A stretch of 64,000 nucleotides of DNA from Boesenbergia rotunda (taxonomy: Eukaryota; Streptophyta; Magnoliopsida; Zingiberales; Zingiberaceae). The notes beneath the pieces were generated by a model. The model was not told the origin of the DNA. It did not search any database and saw only the letters and a program-made list of their open reading frames with translations. Positions 46,795 to 57,747 of the stretch are shown here, one piece after another. The DNA is taken from assembly GCA_024364735.1 (NCBI GenBank), contig JAGFNQ010001602.1, positions 1 to 64,000 of the forward strand. Direction: 5' to 3'. Numbering within the stretch: the stretch's first letter is position 1; each line of letters starts with the position of its first letter. The translations under genes were made by a program, and so were the position numbers.

Positions 46795-48109
46795 AAAACA
46801 ATGCTAACACAAATCGTTTACGTGGTTCGGAGATGAAACTCCTACTCCACGGCTGTCCGTAAGGTGGACGATCCGACCCTTCGGTGGATGATTCCCGAAA
46901 CACCTCCGGCTAGCTCTTGTCGCTCCTTGTGGGTGGAGAAACCTCGCCATAAACCTTGGACAATCCCTGAGCAATACTAGGCTACTAACAACCTCTAACC
47001 AAGCTAGTTTCGCAAAGAAGAAACAGCCATAAACAAGCTCCCTTAAATAGAGCTCAAGGCTGATATGACCGTTACTAGTCGACTGGTCCAGTACCAGTCG
47101 ACTCGTCAAATTCGAATGGCAATTCAAATTCTGGTCACAATTAGTCGACTGGTCCTGGACCAAACGACTGATCATTCTATGGACCCTATCAGTCGACTGG
47201 TACCTCACCAGTCAACTGGTCCACTCCCTAAGTCTAGGATTACTCTTCCCGAGTACATTTCTCTCAGCACTTGAACCCTCACGACTTAGCCCCCCGAGTA
47301 TAATTCCCTCAGCACTCGAAACCTCACGACCTGGTTGACTCTTCATCCAGCAGCCTCAATCTGTTACCTTCAAGCCCTCTTCAACTTTGGCTCCTGTCCC
47401 ACAGATGCGCACACAAGCGCTCGGCTTGCCTCCATGCCATCCATCACGCATGCCTCGAAGTCCGCTTCCCTCAGCTTATCGTTCCTGCTCCAGCAGCCTG
47501 GACCTGTTGCCTTCAAGCTCTCTTCGACTTTGGCCCTCGTCCCTCAGATGCGCACACAAGCCCTCGGCTTGCCTCCATGTCATTCTTCACGTACTCCTCG
47601 AAGTCCGCTTCTCTCGGCTCATCGCCCCTACTTTGTCCATGGTCCCTCGGATGCGCACACAAGCCCACGGCTTGCCTCCAAGCCACCCTTCACCATGCCC
47701 GAAGACGTCCAACCAAGTCTATGTGTATCTTGCAAACCTACACACTCACATACACATATTAGATCAACATGAACCCCTAACTTAATCATATTGACACACA
47801 CATCAAAACCCATGATCCTCCCGATCATACTTGGGCCGATTGCCCCAACACTTCCTCCTCAGCTTCTCGTCCCTCGGATGCAGCGCATGCCCTTCTCGCT
47901 CCATCGGTGTACTCTTTCACAATCGTCGCGTCTCTCGGATGCACCGAGCCCATCATCTCCCTTCCCCGTGTCATCCTCCTCGTCTGTTGCATCTTTCATT
48001 TGACTTCCTATGCTCCTAAGGTCCTGCATACTTAGACACAGAGATCAAAACAGACCAAGACCTAACTTGACTTAGTTGATCACAACAAAACTAACTAGGG
48101 GTAGTTATA

Positions 48110-48500
48110 CTCCTTACCCTACCTGACTCATTAGACAAACTTTCCTAACAACTATCATCTCACCCCACACTAGTACTAGGTTATGCAAGTTTCAATCAAG
48201 TCTAAGTCCTTAACTAACCATTTCTAACTTAAGCATGACAATTTGTAGAAATTAAATAAACAAGAAAACAATCAAGGAAGCATGCAATAATCATCAAACA
48301 ATAAAAATAATCTTTTTATTGGCTCCCCTTGATCAAAATATCAATATGGTCTATCTAGGTAGTGAAGTTAATCCTTGGGGATCCAATAGTGGTTTGGTCC
48401 ATCTTGGTTAGTCAAGCTAATTTTGGGACCCATGCATGGACTTGGGTTCTAGTATAGTTCACAATTGAAAAATACGATCTATATTGCAAGTTGGCTTTGA
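48110..48500 (-). other. Proximal part of the gag-to-protease spacer of element E
   Basis: Aligns with element B 26510-26720 (GGGGAGCCAA..., TGTTTATTTAATTTCT, GGTGAGATGATAGT). It links gag (48500-51120) to the distal spacer at 39568. Confidence 0.75.
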
Positions 48501-49535
48501 ATCCAAGTCCAGATCAGTTAAGAGCGACCTTTTGTTTTCCAAAAATCATATCAAGATTCTTGGAACACAATGTAAACCATTTCAGGGTTTCTATGAGTTT
48601 CTTGACTTGAGTTTTCATAGAGGAATTCTCTTCCTCAAATTGTTGGACTTGAGTTGAGGTTCCTTCCTGAACGGTCTTAGTCAGGGAACTTGAGTTAACC
48701 TCCTCCTTAAGGTCTTTAACCTCCTTTTGGAGGGACTTAACCCGAACGTTGGACTTAACCAACTTACAAGATAGATAAGAGATCAAATCATAAAGTTCGA
48801 GTTCAGAATAACCACTTACAGTGAGTTGGCATTTTTCAGAGATGGATATTAATCTGTTGCTTCGTTCCGACTCCGCTTCTAACTCGAACTTGGTGTCGAC
48901 TTCATCTTACACTACTAGTGCAAGGAGGTTCGAGTGGGCCAATTCTTCCTCATTTGACTCTTCCGAGGAGGACTCATCCCACATAGCATGAAGTACCTTC
49001 TTCTGCCTTTGTTTCTTCGCCTCCTTTAAGCTGGGGCACTCCGATTTGAAGTGTCCCTTCTTGTTACACACATAACGGGTGATGTCCGTCTTACTTTTCT
49101 GACTCGTACTTAGTTCAGTCGGATCATCCATTGATTGAACCACCTTCTTTTTCTTCAAGGACATGCGCTTCTTGTACATTTTCCGAACTTGATTAACTAG
49201 TTCAATGTAGTCGACGTCTTCTTTGTTGAAATCTGAGTCAGAGTCAAATTCGGGTTCAGGTTGTGACTTCTTCTTTTTGAGTTTACTTGCAAATAAAGAA
49301 ATACCTCTTTTGGAAGGTTGTACATTAGTTTGTTCGTGTAACTCAAACTCGGGAAATGACTCATCTAACTTAATTAAAGAAAGATCCTTGGCGACCTTGT
49401 AAGCATCTACCATAGATCCCCACAAAGTATTCCTTGGAAAGGCATTTAGAGCATACCTTACTATATCGCAGTTCTCCATTTTATGGTTGATCACCTGGAG
49501 GTTGTTCATTAGTTCTTGGATACATGCGTGGAGAA
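48500..49535 (-). pseudogene. gag: gag of element E, C-terminal part
   Basis: The minus strand reads LHACIQELMNNLQVI, RYALNAFPRNTLWGSMVDAYK, a Lys/acidic linker, a zinc knuckle region RYVCNKKGHFKSEC in which the first Cys is Arg, WDESSSEES, a frame break near 48905, then a coiled coil to 48514. It is closest to B's gag. Confidence 0.85.
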
Positions 49536-50706
49536 TGTTGAGGCAATCTATGGTCCGGAGTGACCATGCATTTTGATGTTTAGGCAAAGGGTTTAAGTTG
49601 GGTTTATCCTTGTGTTCTAATATGCGTATGTGAGTGTGCAGGATATGCATGTTACACATATTGACTTAGCTGGACGGCTTCGGTACAGTGAAGGGTGGCA
49701 TGGAGACAAGCTGGAGGCTTGTGTGCACCCGAGGGACCATGGATAGCAGAGATGATGAGCCGAGGGTGCGGACTTCGGGGCATGCGTGAAGGATGGCATG
49801 GAGACAAGCTGGAGGCTTGTGTGCATCCGAGGGACGGGAGCCGAAGACGAAGAGGGTGCGAAGGCAACGGTCAAGGCTGCTGGTGAAAAGTCAGCTGAGT
49901 CATGAAGGGACGAGAGCCGAGGGAGGAGGACTCCAAGGGCAAGCGGGGAAGTGGACTTCAAAGGGCACACGTGAAGGGTGGCATGGAGGCAAGCCAAGGG
50001 AAGACTTGTGTGCGCAACCGAGGGACGATAGCCGGTGGAAGAAGACTTCAAGGGGTAAGCCAAGGGAGTGTACCTGAAGGCACACATGGGGGAGGGTCGT
50101 TGGAGTGAGGAAGAGTGTTTGTATAGGCTGGGCAGTTGACTGGTGATATAACAGTCGACTGCCAGCACAAACAGAAACTCACAGAAGGTTTTCAACCCTG
50201 GACCAGTCGACTGTCCCAGGAGCAGTTGACTGGTAAGTAGCCAGAATTCGAACGTTGAGTTCCAACGGTCGAATCTGAGTGGGGGCAGTCGACTGCCCTG
50301 GGAGTAGTCAACTGATAGGGTACTTTCCAGCCATGAGCTCTATTTAAAGAGGCTCGGGTTTGGCTGGAAACCCCTGACGAAATGAGCTTGGTTAGAACTC
50401 ATTAGTAGTCTTAGTGCTCAGATAGTGTGTTCAAGGTTGTGGTGAGGTTTCTCCACCCATAAGGAGTTACACGAGCTAACCGGAGGGCATCTAGGGAGTG
50501 ATCCACCAAAGGATCGAGGGATTGTTCACCTCATGGACTGTCGTGGAGTAGGAGCATCATCTCCGAACCACATAAATAGGTTTGTTAGCGTTGTTTGATT
50601 TTATTAGTATTGTTTCTGCTTGCGCATGCTAACCTTGTAGGTAGAAATAATTGAAAAATTGCTATTCACCCCCCCCCCCTCTCTAGTAAGGCGTAACGAT
50701 CTAACA
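49536..50706 (+). repeat. Solo LTR J (element C family) inserted in gag of element E
   Basis: 1171 bp, TGTTGAGGCAATC...GATCTAACA, aligning with the C and C2 LTRs: AGTCGACTG words at 50135-50310, CTATTTAAAGAGGCTCG TATA-like region near 50340, U5 C-tract at 50663-50680. E's gag reads ETAA on one side and LHACIQE on the other. No clean target duplication is seen. Confidence 0.82.
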
Positions 50707-51120
50707 AGGGCAGCAGTCTCTCCTTCCAACATTTTCATGTTATATAACATTTAAAAAGAGATCACGCTTGCTTATCTTAGTATCGGATGTTCCTTCATAG
50801 AGCTCTATCAGCTTGTTCCATAACTCTTTTATGCTGTTGAAGGGGCCAACGTGATTGAGCTCCTCCTTTGTGAGACCACATTGGAGGGTTTGAGTAGCTT
50901 TGGTGTCGACTTCTATCTTCTTCTTTAACGTGGTGTCCCAGTCCCCGTATCCCAAAGGTTCGCCTTGTTTGTTTCGGGGTAGGCCAAGACTAACTTGGAT
51001 GATCATCCACATGTCCACCTAAGTTTTCAGGTGGACCTCCATATGTCTCTTCCAGTAGCTGAAGTCCTCTTCAGAGAAAAGAGGAGAACGAGCAGTACTA
51101 TAGTCTTCTTGTTGAGCCAT
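50707..51120 (-). pseudogene. gag: gag of element E, N-terminal part
   Basis: The minus strand from ATG 51120 reads MAQQEDYSTARSPLFSEEDF, then MEVHLKT, a stop (TAG for CAG), VDMWMIIQVSLGLP, TQTLQCGLTKEELNHVGPF and SKRDLFLNVI, matching B's gag. It is interrupted at 50707 by solo LTR J. Confidence 0.88.
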
Positions 51121-51377
51121 CAAGAGATAGAAAAGGAGATCTCACAAAAATATAAGAAAAAATAAGTACCAAGACTTGGTCTTAGATTAGCAGTGCATGA
51201 TAAAGATAAAAAAAATCTCGAGAGGTATTGCACCAACTTTGAGAAACAAACAACTTACAAATGAAAAAAATATTAGAAAGAGGTGACAATACTCTTTCTA
51301 ATTAGCTCGAAAAATACAAATCCAAAATGAAAATAAAGATGCTCGAATAGTGGTTTCACCAATTTTGAGCGACCCCA

Positions 51378-51389
51378 CTTTGATACCAA
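51378..51389 (-). other. Primer binding site of element E
   Basis: The minus strand reads TGGTATCAAAGT right after the LTR end CCTACA; similar to the A/B site with base changes at its end. Confidence 0.75.
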
Positions 51390-51390
51390 T

Positions 51391-52787
51391 TGTAGGATCT
51401 AGTAGAGCGATAGATGGGGGTGAATAGCACGTTCGAAAATTTCAAATTCGGAATACCAAGTCTGTGTTGCTGACTTGGTTCCTCAACTCAGCGTTCGCTA
51501 GCTCAGCCAAGTCTTGGTTGAGTCGAAGCCTCTCGGGTGCCTGAGTTATTCTCGGGCACTCTCGGGCACCTGACTCCCATACGGGCACCTGAGCTCCAAT
51601 CAGTCAATCCTTTTGCTTAGTTGCAAAACAAGGTTAGTACAATAGGAATATAAAATAATGCACATAATTTGACAACCCGTGTTGTCCAGTCCTGGCTTTC
51701 AAGTTTCGATCGAAACCCAAGGTCGGACCAACACTTACTGTTCCCTCTTCCGAGGAACGCATCCTCACATACTCCACTCAAGAGAAGTTACCTGTTGCCA
51801 ACCTTCGGTTAAACTTTTGCTCGACCTCCAAAGATTGTAAACTCATAATGTTTGATCCTAGACCATCCCGACTCCTGTCCGTCCTCCTCGCTAAGCTAAG
51901 TCTGTTAGGACCAAAAAGAATTTAGATATCTCTAAATGGCATGATATTGTCCACTTTAGGCCTAAGCCCTCATTGTTTTATTTTTAAGCTTCACCCAAAA
52001 GACCTCATGCCAATGGAGATATTTTTCCCTTATAAGTCCATAACATTTTCCATGTGGAACTATATTTGCAACATTGCAACCCAACAATCCCCCCTCAAAC
52101 AAAGGACCACAGGCCTCCCTCAAACGGAAAGTCTATCCATGTGAGATATCCTTCTACCTCTCAGTTCACCCGACCTAGTAGGACTTTCTGCTTGGTGTCT
52201 GGTCCTCTTGATCCGAACATGGGAGCCCTCACTTTCTTTGTTTTAAGGTGCAACTCACATGGTTGGATCTAGATGATAGCTCTAGCTTATGCTTCTTTCG
52301 ACGGTTAGTTTAGTGAAGAACAATCTCGCTTTGATATCAATTGTTAGGACCAAAAGAAATTTAGATATCTCTATAATGACATAATATTGTCCACTTTGGG
52401 CCTATGCTCTCATGGTTTTTTTTTGGCTTCACCTAAAAGATCTCACACTAATGGAGATATCTTTCTCTTATAAGTCTATGATATTTTCCATGTGTTTTTA
52501 ATCTGAGACTATGTTTGGAACATTACAACCCAATAAAATCTTCTGTACGATCCTCTATATTAGGACTTCAGTGCTCAAACTTAGTTCTTCCTGCCCAGCT
52601 TCACTCACCAAGTTTTCGGTGCCCAGTACTCGATCAGGACTTCGTGGCCAATTCTATAAATCAGAACTTCGTGCCTAGTTACACTAAGACTTTCCTACAC
52701 ATTCAATATAATTTATTAGATCTCAAAACATACTTAATTTTGAATCTTGCTAACATCAAAATAAAGTTCGATTAGGTGCTTCTAACA
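51391..52787 (-). repeat. 5' LTR of element E, split by a TRIM
   Basis: The minus strand starts TGTTAGAAGCACC at 52787, with GAAGTCCTGATCG-type tandem units (52560-52690), continues after the TRIM from 51902, carries CGGGCACCTGA words (51535-51600), the tract TATTCACCCCC near 51420 and ends CCTACA. It resembles B's LTR (the GAGTAGGTGAGGATGCGTTCC segment is shared). Confidence 0.78.
51903..52535 (-). mobile_element. TRIM (miniature LTR retroelement) inside the LTR of element E
   Basis: Two similar terminal repeats of about 184 and 194 bp (51903-52086, 52342-52535; plus strand TGTTAGGACC...CCCAACA/CCCAATA) flank about 255 bp without coding. On the minus strand, TGATATCAAAGCGAG (primer site type) follows the repeat at 52342, and GAGGGGGGAT precedes the one at 52086. 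Flanks are AAGTC (51898-51902) and AAATC (52536-52540), 4 of 5 matching. Host LTR sequence resumes on both sides. Confidence 0.82.
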
Positions 52788-53574
52788 CCAACAACAACTA
52801 TTAAATTGTAGCTAATACAACTGTGTAGTAGTTATAAAACTGTAATGTAGCTATAAAATTGTAGTAGCTACGGGTTCGTAGCTGTTATAATTCACTCCTG
52901 ATTCATGATTTAGACGAGAAATATATGTGAGATATAATATGAGGATAATATAATGAAAGATAATTGGATAATTATATATAGGAGTGAAGTGATAAAAATA
53001 AATAAATAAATTAAAGTAGAACGTCCTCTTGATAATTCCAAATATAAGAAGTCTCCTTAGATTTTTGTCTAAAAATTAAAATGGGATATCCGATTTAGAA
53101 AAAAAAAGGACCCTTCTTGATTTGCCCTAAAAAAATATGCTCGCTGTGCATGCCGATTTTGTTTGATATGAGTTCCGGAAGTAATTGATATGTGGAAATT
53201 TTCAAGTACGGTGAAAATACAGTGGAGCTCAATAAAAGTAGTTGGTGGTGTTGTTGGTTAATGGTAAGGAAGAAGTTAGAATTCTAACATAAACATTTAT
53301 GAACGAAGTGATAATCATTTTAATAATTAATGCGGGTCAGTTGTTATTAGTCTCTTTCAGTGGTAAGCATCGGAGAAGATTAACTGAATTGAAAAGAGTT
53401 TTCCATAGACAGGTTCTGAAACCGCTGAATAACTTAACTCGAATAGCCCCACTTCCTCGTGTATTCCGTGGCTTGGTTTTGCTGCTCGCCCTTCGGCGTT
53501 TTAATTAGTTACTTGAATTGTTCTGGGTCAAACTGCAGCTGTTTATGTAGGAAGTTTCCTCAAAGATGATTCAT
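52788..53574. other. Apparently non-retroelement DNA left of the candidate gene
   Basis: AT-rich, no convincing gene. It includes repeated TGTAGCTA/TTGTAGTAGCTA words (52808-52880) and a small inverted repeat at 52891-52988. Possible promoter-distal flank of the candidate gene. Confidence 0.45.
52891..52988. repeat. Small MITE-like inverted repeat
   Basis: Perfect 9-base inverted ends TTCACTCCT (52891-52899) and AGGAGTGAA (52980-52988) around 80 AT-rich bases. TATAA precedes it and GTGATA follows. Too short and imperfectly flanked to assign to a family. Confidence 0.35.
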
Positions 53575-53586
53575 TCTATAAATAAT
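53575..53586 (+). promoter_or_regulatory. TATA box of the candidate gene
   Basis: TCTATAAATAAT, 52-63 bases before the ATG at 53638, followed by a pyrimidine-rich leader (CTCTCCCCCCTTAATTTCC). Confidence 0.45.
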
Positions 53587-53637
53587 GGGGGACCGGCCTC
53601 TCCCCCCTTAATTTCCTCTCATCCATCAAGCAACGGA

Positions 53638-55113
53638 ATGGAGAAGGCGGGCGATTCTCAGCCTTCTTCAGAGCCCGTTTCGTCAACTAGTAAAGAGATG
53701 ATAAAGGTGAAGGGTTCTGATCGATAGTCTTTAAATAAGGTTCATGTTAACCCTAGCCAGCTACTTAGCTTTGTTATATTTTCCGGCAGCAGCGGCAGTA
53801 GAGGGTACTGAAAGTTGAGGCTGCTGAATCTTCCGTTATTGAGTCCAGGCAAAGCAGACCGTGGTATCGACGGTGGTTTCGTAGGTAATGGAGAAGTTAG
53901 AAGGAAAATAAGCTTTTAAAATTAAATTTAGCATTAAAATTTATTTATAAAGTGATTTTTTAAAATAATTTATTGTGGATTTATAGCCATGCACTATGCG
54001 TTTAAACAGGACGCTAAACGAGTAACGTTGATCACTGAGTTAATTTTTATGGTGCTCAAGTTTTTTTTAATACAATAATTGAGTTAAATTGAGTCTAAAA
54101 TGCATTAGATTATTTAAATTTGTTTTGAGTTTTTTTATAAATTTGAGCTTGGCTAAAATTTAATTTGAATTTAATTCCTTTAAGTATTAATTATTGAGTT
54201 CTTAATTCAAATTTATTTAATTCTTTAAAAATTTTATAATTTAAAATTTATTTGATTATTTATTAAATTTGATAATATAAATTTATTTGTTTATTTTCAA
54301 AATTTGTTTAATATAAAATTTGTTCATTTAATTCATTTTCAGTGACGCAAGAGCACTTTGATTTCTGTAGAGCCAGGATGCCTGGGATGCCAGTTCCCGA
54401 TTATAGTGATATCGAATTCTCCCGTATGGTGAATTAAAAATGGAGCCCAAAGAAAAAAGTCGGTCTTCTTGTTGTTGGTAACAGTGAAGTTATAAATAAA
54501 ATAAATATGTAAAATTGATTTTTAACGAGAGATGGGGCAGTAACGGTATGGATACATTAAGACTGTATGTTATGTATATCGAGGTATGTTTGTGTGTCAA
54601 TGTCAGCATTGCTTTGATATATCTGCATGATTGTCTAGCAAAATCACAATTATAATTGATATGTCGTGAGTTCGTTTGTGTCATTAAATTGGGTTCGATG
54701 GCAAATGGCCTATCTAACTTAGTTTGGGTTGTATCCATATTAAACAAAAACAAATATGCCATATCAAATTGAGTTCACTCAGCCTAGTCTGCTGGACCAT
54801 AGTGATTCAGTCTGGCGTTGCCTACATATCGATCTAGAATGACTCGTATGCCAAATTAGGCCATAATAGAAAACGAAGGGAAAGACAGTTGCAATTATTA
54901 AAACTCATGAAATACTGAATATTGTTGGTGATCCAGAAGTGGGCAGGTTGGATAACGATGTCCGATAATGCGATTGATGAACTGACCCTCATACTTGAGA
55001 AAATAATTCCAGGGAACATTAGAAGGGTGCCAGAAAATATTCCGACGATTCCACTCCAACGCTCAAGTCAATTTATGATCAAAAAATGGAAAAGTAGTCT
55101 ATCGTCAGAGTGA
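53638..55113 (+). CDS. Candidate small four-exon plant gene, unknown product (about 136 aa)
   Basis: Proposed exons: 53638-53706, 53802-53880, 54343-54428 and 54937-55113. Donors AAG/GTGAAG, TTC/GTAGGT and ATG/GTGAAT, acceptors GCAGTAG, TTTTCAG and ATCCAG keep one open frame across all joins. Exon 1 reads MEKAGDSQPSSEPVSS, exon 2 includes ESRQSRPWYRRWF, exon 3 includes CRARMPGMPVPDYSDIEF, and exon 4 (the longest, 58 codons, stop TGA 55111-55113) includes WAGWITMSDNAIDELTLIL and MIKKWKSSLSSE. I do not recognise the family. The introns are AT-rich, as in plants. It lies in the only stretch with no visible retroelement. The model is chosen by eye; splice sites were picked to keep frame, so chance is a real alternative. 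Confidence 0.35.
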
Positions 55114-55715
55114 GTGAGTCTAGACCTTTTTTTATGTCCTTCGCTCCCTTTTTTATCCTGTGTTCTCCTCCTCCTGAGGTCCTGCTAGCATTTAATTCGA
55201 CTGTTATCTTTGTATCCCCTTAATTACACAATAAATAATACTATTAAAGTACTTGATCATTTTTCATCTGTTATTTATTACACAGTCGGCGGTATTAAAA
55301 ATATTAATTACAGTCTTAATGACTGTCCTCCTCTAATATCTCAGTTGTCAAGGAATATACTTTTCCCATGGAGTATCCACCTTATCCCCGATCGGGAGGA
55401 CCCCACCTCCCTCTCAATCCAACCAACTTATCTGGAGCTTGTTCAGCTTTCCGACGGGGGAAGAATCCTGGTTGGGAACAGAATATCCTTGAGGGCAAGC
55501 TAAACCTATCCGATCGGGAGAATATCTCGGTCGGGAAATAATTCCCGACTGAAAGATATGCCTTGTTTTAACAATGTCAAACTTCCTCTGCCACGTAATA
55601 CTCTTCTAATCAACGTAGTGATACGTGACCAACCACCCTATCACGCCCCCCCCCCCTCAAGTTTAATCGAAGGAAGTTGCATGACTGATTGAACCCAATC
55701 AAAGAGTCAAAAGAA
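55114..55715. other. Intergenic DNA between the candidate gene and element M
   Basis: No gene seen. 55380-55560 has CCCGATCGGGA-type words that could be an old LTR fragment; a run of C lies near 55647-55657. Confidence 0.4.
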
Positions 55716-56698
55716 TGTTGGGACCTTTGCGTCTAGCTAGAGAGAGGGTGAATAACTTCTCTTGGATTTTGTCTACAAAATGTTAGTCAAAATACAAGAA
55801 AAATATAAACAAAAACAATAACAATTAAGACAATTCAAACTCCCTTGATTTACTTGGTCTCCACATCCTTGAGGTGACTAATTTAAGGATTCACACCTAC
55901 ACAATCAAGCTCCACTATGCTCTTCTCCTTTTCAATCAAGTTTGAAGATAGAGAAACTCTTACATGATGATCTCTTACTCTTTAAAAGATGGGACTTAGA
56001 GTTTGAGAAAGAGAGCAGGCTTTGGAAGCTTTGGACACACAACAAGAAGGTTTCACAATCAAAATTCGTAACCTCTTCATGGCCCAAAGCTTCCTCTTAA
56101 ATAGAGAAGAGAGTTGTTAATAAAATAGCTTAGCCCTGACACTAGTCGACTACCACTAAGACCAGTCAACTGGTGCCTAACCAACAACTAGTTTTCTAAC
56201 AGACCAATCGACTAGTTCCAACCCCAGTCGACTGATCTTTTTGTGAGTTTCTCTTGACGCTGTCAGCAGACTGATTCCTTTGCCAGTTGACTGTCCAGCT
56301 TACAAACTCACTCTTAACCTCTTCGGAGTCCATTCTTCGCGTATACCTTGAAGTTCACTTCCCCAGCTTGCCCTTTGCAGTTCTTTTCTTTTGGCTCTCG
56401 TCCCTTAAATACACACATGCCCGCGACTTGTCTCTATGTCATCCTTCACTTATGCCTTTGAAGTCCTCTTCCTTGGCTTTCCCTTTGAAGTCATCTTCCT
56501 TAGCTTTCCCTTTGAAGTCCTCTTCCTTTGTCTCTCGTCCCTCGGATACATACTCCGTTGTTCCTAATGTGTGATTCACCAAATCCTGCATAACTTAAAC
56601 ACACACGTCAAACTAATATGAAATCCTAACTTAATCATATTGACACACATATCAAAATCCATGATCGTACTGATCAAACATGGGTTGATTGCATCAAC
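55716..56698 (-). repeat. 3' LTR of element M
   Basis: The minus strand runs from TGTTGATGCAATC (56698) to CAAAGGTCCCAACA (55716), about 80-90% like the 5' copy at 59457-60434. Confidence 0.85.
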
Positions 56699-57747
56699 AA
56701 TCTCCCTCTTTTTGATATGTGAAATATATTTAAGTTAGGCACATAAATAGCAATTTTGAAAATACAAAGCATGGTATTACATAAAGCATTAAAAGTATCC
56801 AAGCTCCCCCTTAACCTATGCTTTATCTCATGATTTTCAAATTTTGCACAAACATGAAGAAATAAGTTAAATTTTGCACAATCATGAAGAAATAAGTTAG
56901 GTTCTAATTTAAACCCTTTAATTCTCTCCCTTTGACACCATCAAAAAGATTGAACAAATCGATTCTAATCTATAATATCAAAGTAAAACAAAATTTGAAG
57001 TTTTGAAAATAAGCAAAAATCAAAAAATTAAGGTACCAGTCGACTGAGATAGATATCAGTCGACTGACCTTTTCGAAAAATACTTCCATAGAATTCCTAG
57101 TCGACTAGTCCTCTGCACTAGTCGACTGGTACTAATCTGTTCTAAATTTTAACCTTTTGAGCTAAAATTTAGAAATGTATTAAAAATTCTAGAAAATTTG
57201 AAAAATCATGAAATTTTGCAAATATATTTTTTGAACTATTCTTCAATAAGGAAAAAATAAGTTTGTGTGAAAAACAAAGTATTTTTGAATTCTTGACCAA
57301 AACTCAAAAACTTTAAAAACACTTAAGTTTGTATTACTTTTGAAATCTAGTTTTGAAACTATATGTTTTTCAAATTAATACATTAGCAATTAAAGCATAT
57401 AATTGTTTTCAAAGTATTTGAGATATCCAACTATAATCTATGGACAAAATATTCATTAATTAAATATTTACTTTTTCCATAGTTGGTCTATTATTACTAA
57501 AATGATATATCCAATAACTCATCAAAATGCCATAAGTACAAGTGAGTTATATGTATTATCCCAACATCTCATATGCATAAATAAAACCATAAATCAAGTC
57601 ATTATGAGATATAATAAAGATAATCCTTACATAGCCGATTTGATCATAAATTTCTATTTGGCTAAGTGCTCCCCTTTAATGTCTCAAGTCAATCATTTAT
57701 CAAAATTTTGAATCTTAGCTTACATGGTTGACTTATCCCTAAATCCT
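56699..57747 (-). other. Non-coding interior of element M with AGTCGACT array and polypurine tract
   Basis: AT-rich, no coding frame. Four AGTCGACT words lie at 57037-57133, an internal copy of the LTR word. The tract next to the 3' LTR is at about 56699-56712. Confidence 0.75.

Larger units (their letters stand above)
40292..47850 (-). repeat. Solo LTR C2 (element C family) inside L, split by element D
   Basis: C2 itself is 40292-40396 plus 46795-47850 (1161 bp). The minus strand starts TGTTGGGGCAATCGGCCC at 47850 and ends GGTCCTAACG at 40292. It is flanked by CTTCC on both sides (40287-40291, 47851-47855), a perfect 5-bp target duplication. It carries AGTCGACT words (47075-47230). The Ser/Pro-rich frames at 47335-47785 are LTR sequence, not genes. 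Confidence 0.82.
39569..48109 (-). repeat. Solo LTR L in the spacer of element E, split by solo LTR C2
   Basis: L's own sequence is 39569-40291 plus 47856-48109 (977 bp), flanked by CTCCT on both sides (39564-39568, 48110-48114). It contains GAGGCGCCTC-type words (39930-40090) and the conserved C-tract before its 3' end (minus strand near 39600). Its 3' end reads GTCCTACA; the 5' end reads TATAACTACC, so the usual TG is not intact there. E's spacer resumes on both sides. Confidence 0.68.
33036..52787 (-). mobile_element. Element E: degraded minus-strand copia element reassembled across nested insertions
   Basis: In order on the minus strand: 5' LTR (52787-51391, split by a TRIM), primer site, gag (51120-50707 and 49535-about 48500, split by solo LTR J), AT-rich spacer (about 48500-48110 and 39568-38531, split by solo LTR L), protease and integrase (38530-37664, 34889-34720, 33470-33285, split by solo LTRs G and F), and the integrase-RT linker to 33036. 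The coding frame or homology to element B/A matches on both sides of each insertion. RT and beyond are missing; H begins at 33035. Confidence 0.82.

Noticed and set aside
47335..47785. Overlapping Ser/Pro-rich frames in C2 (and 49617-50195 in J)
   Set aside because: Low-complexity LTR sequence of the C family, open in several frames at once; the same sequence occurs in other LTRs of the family.
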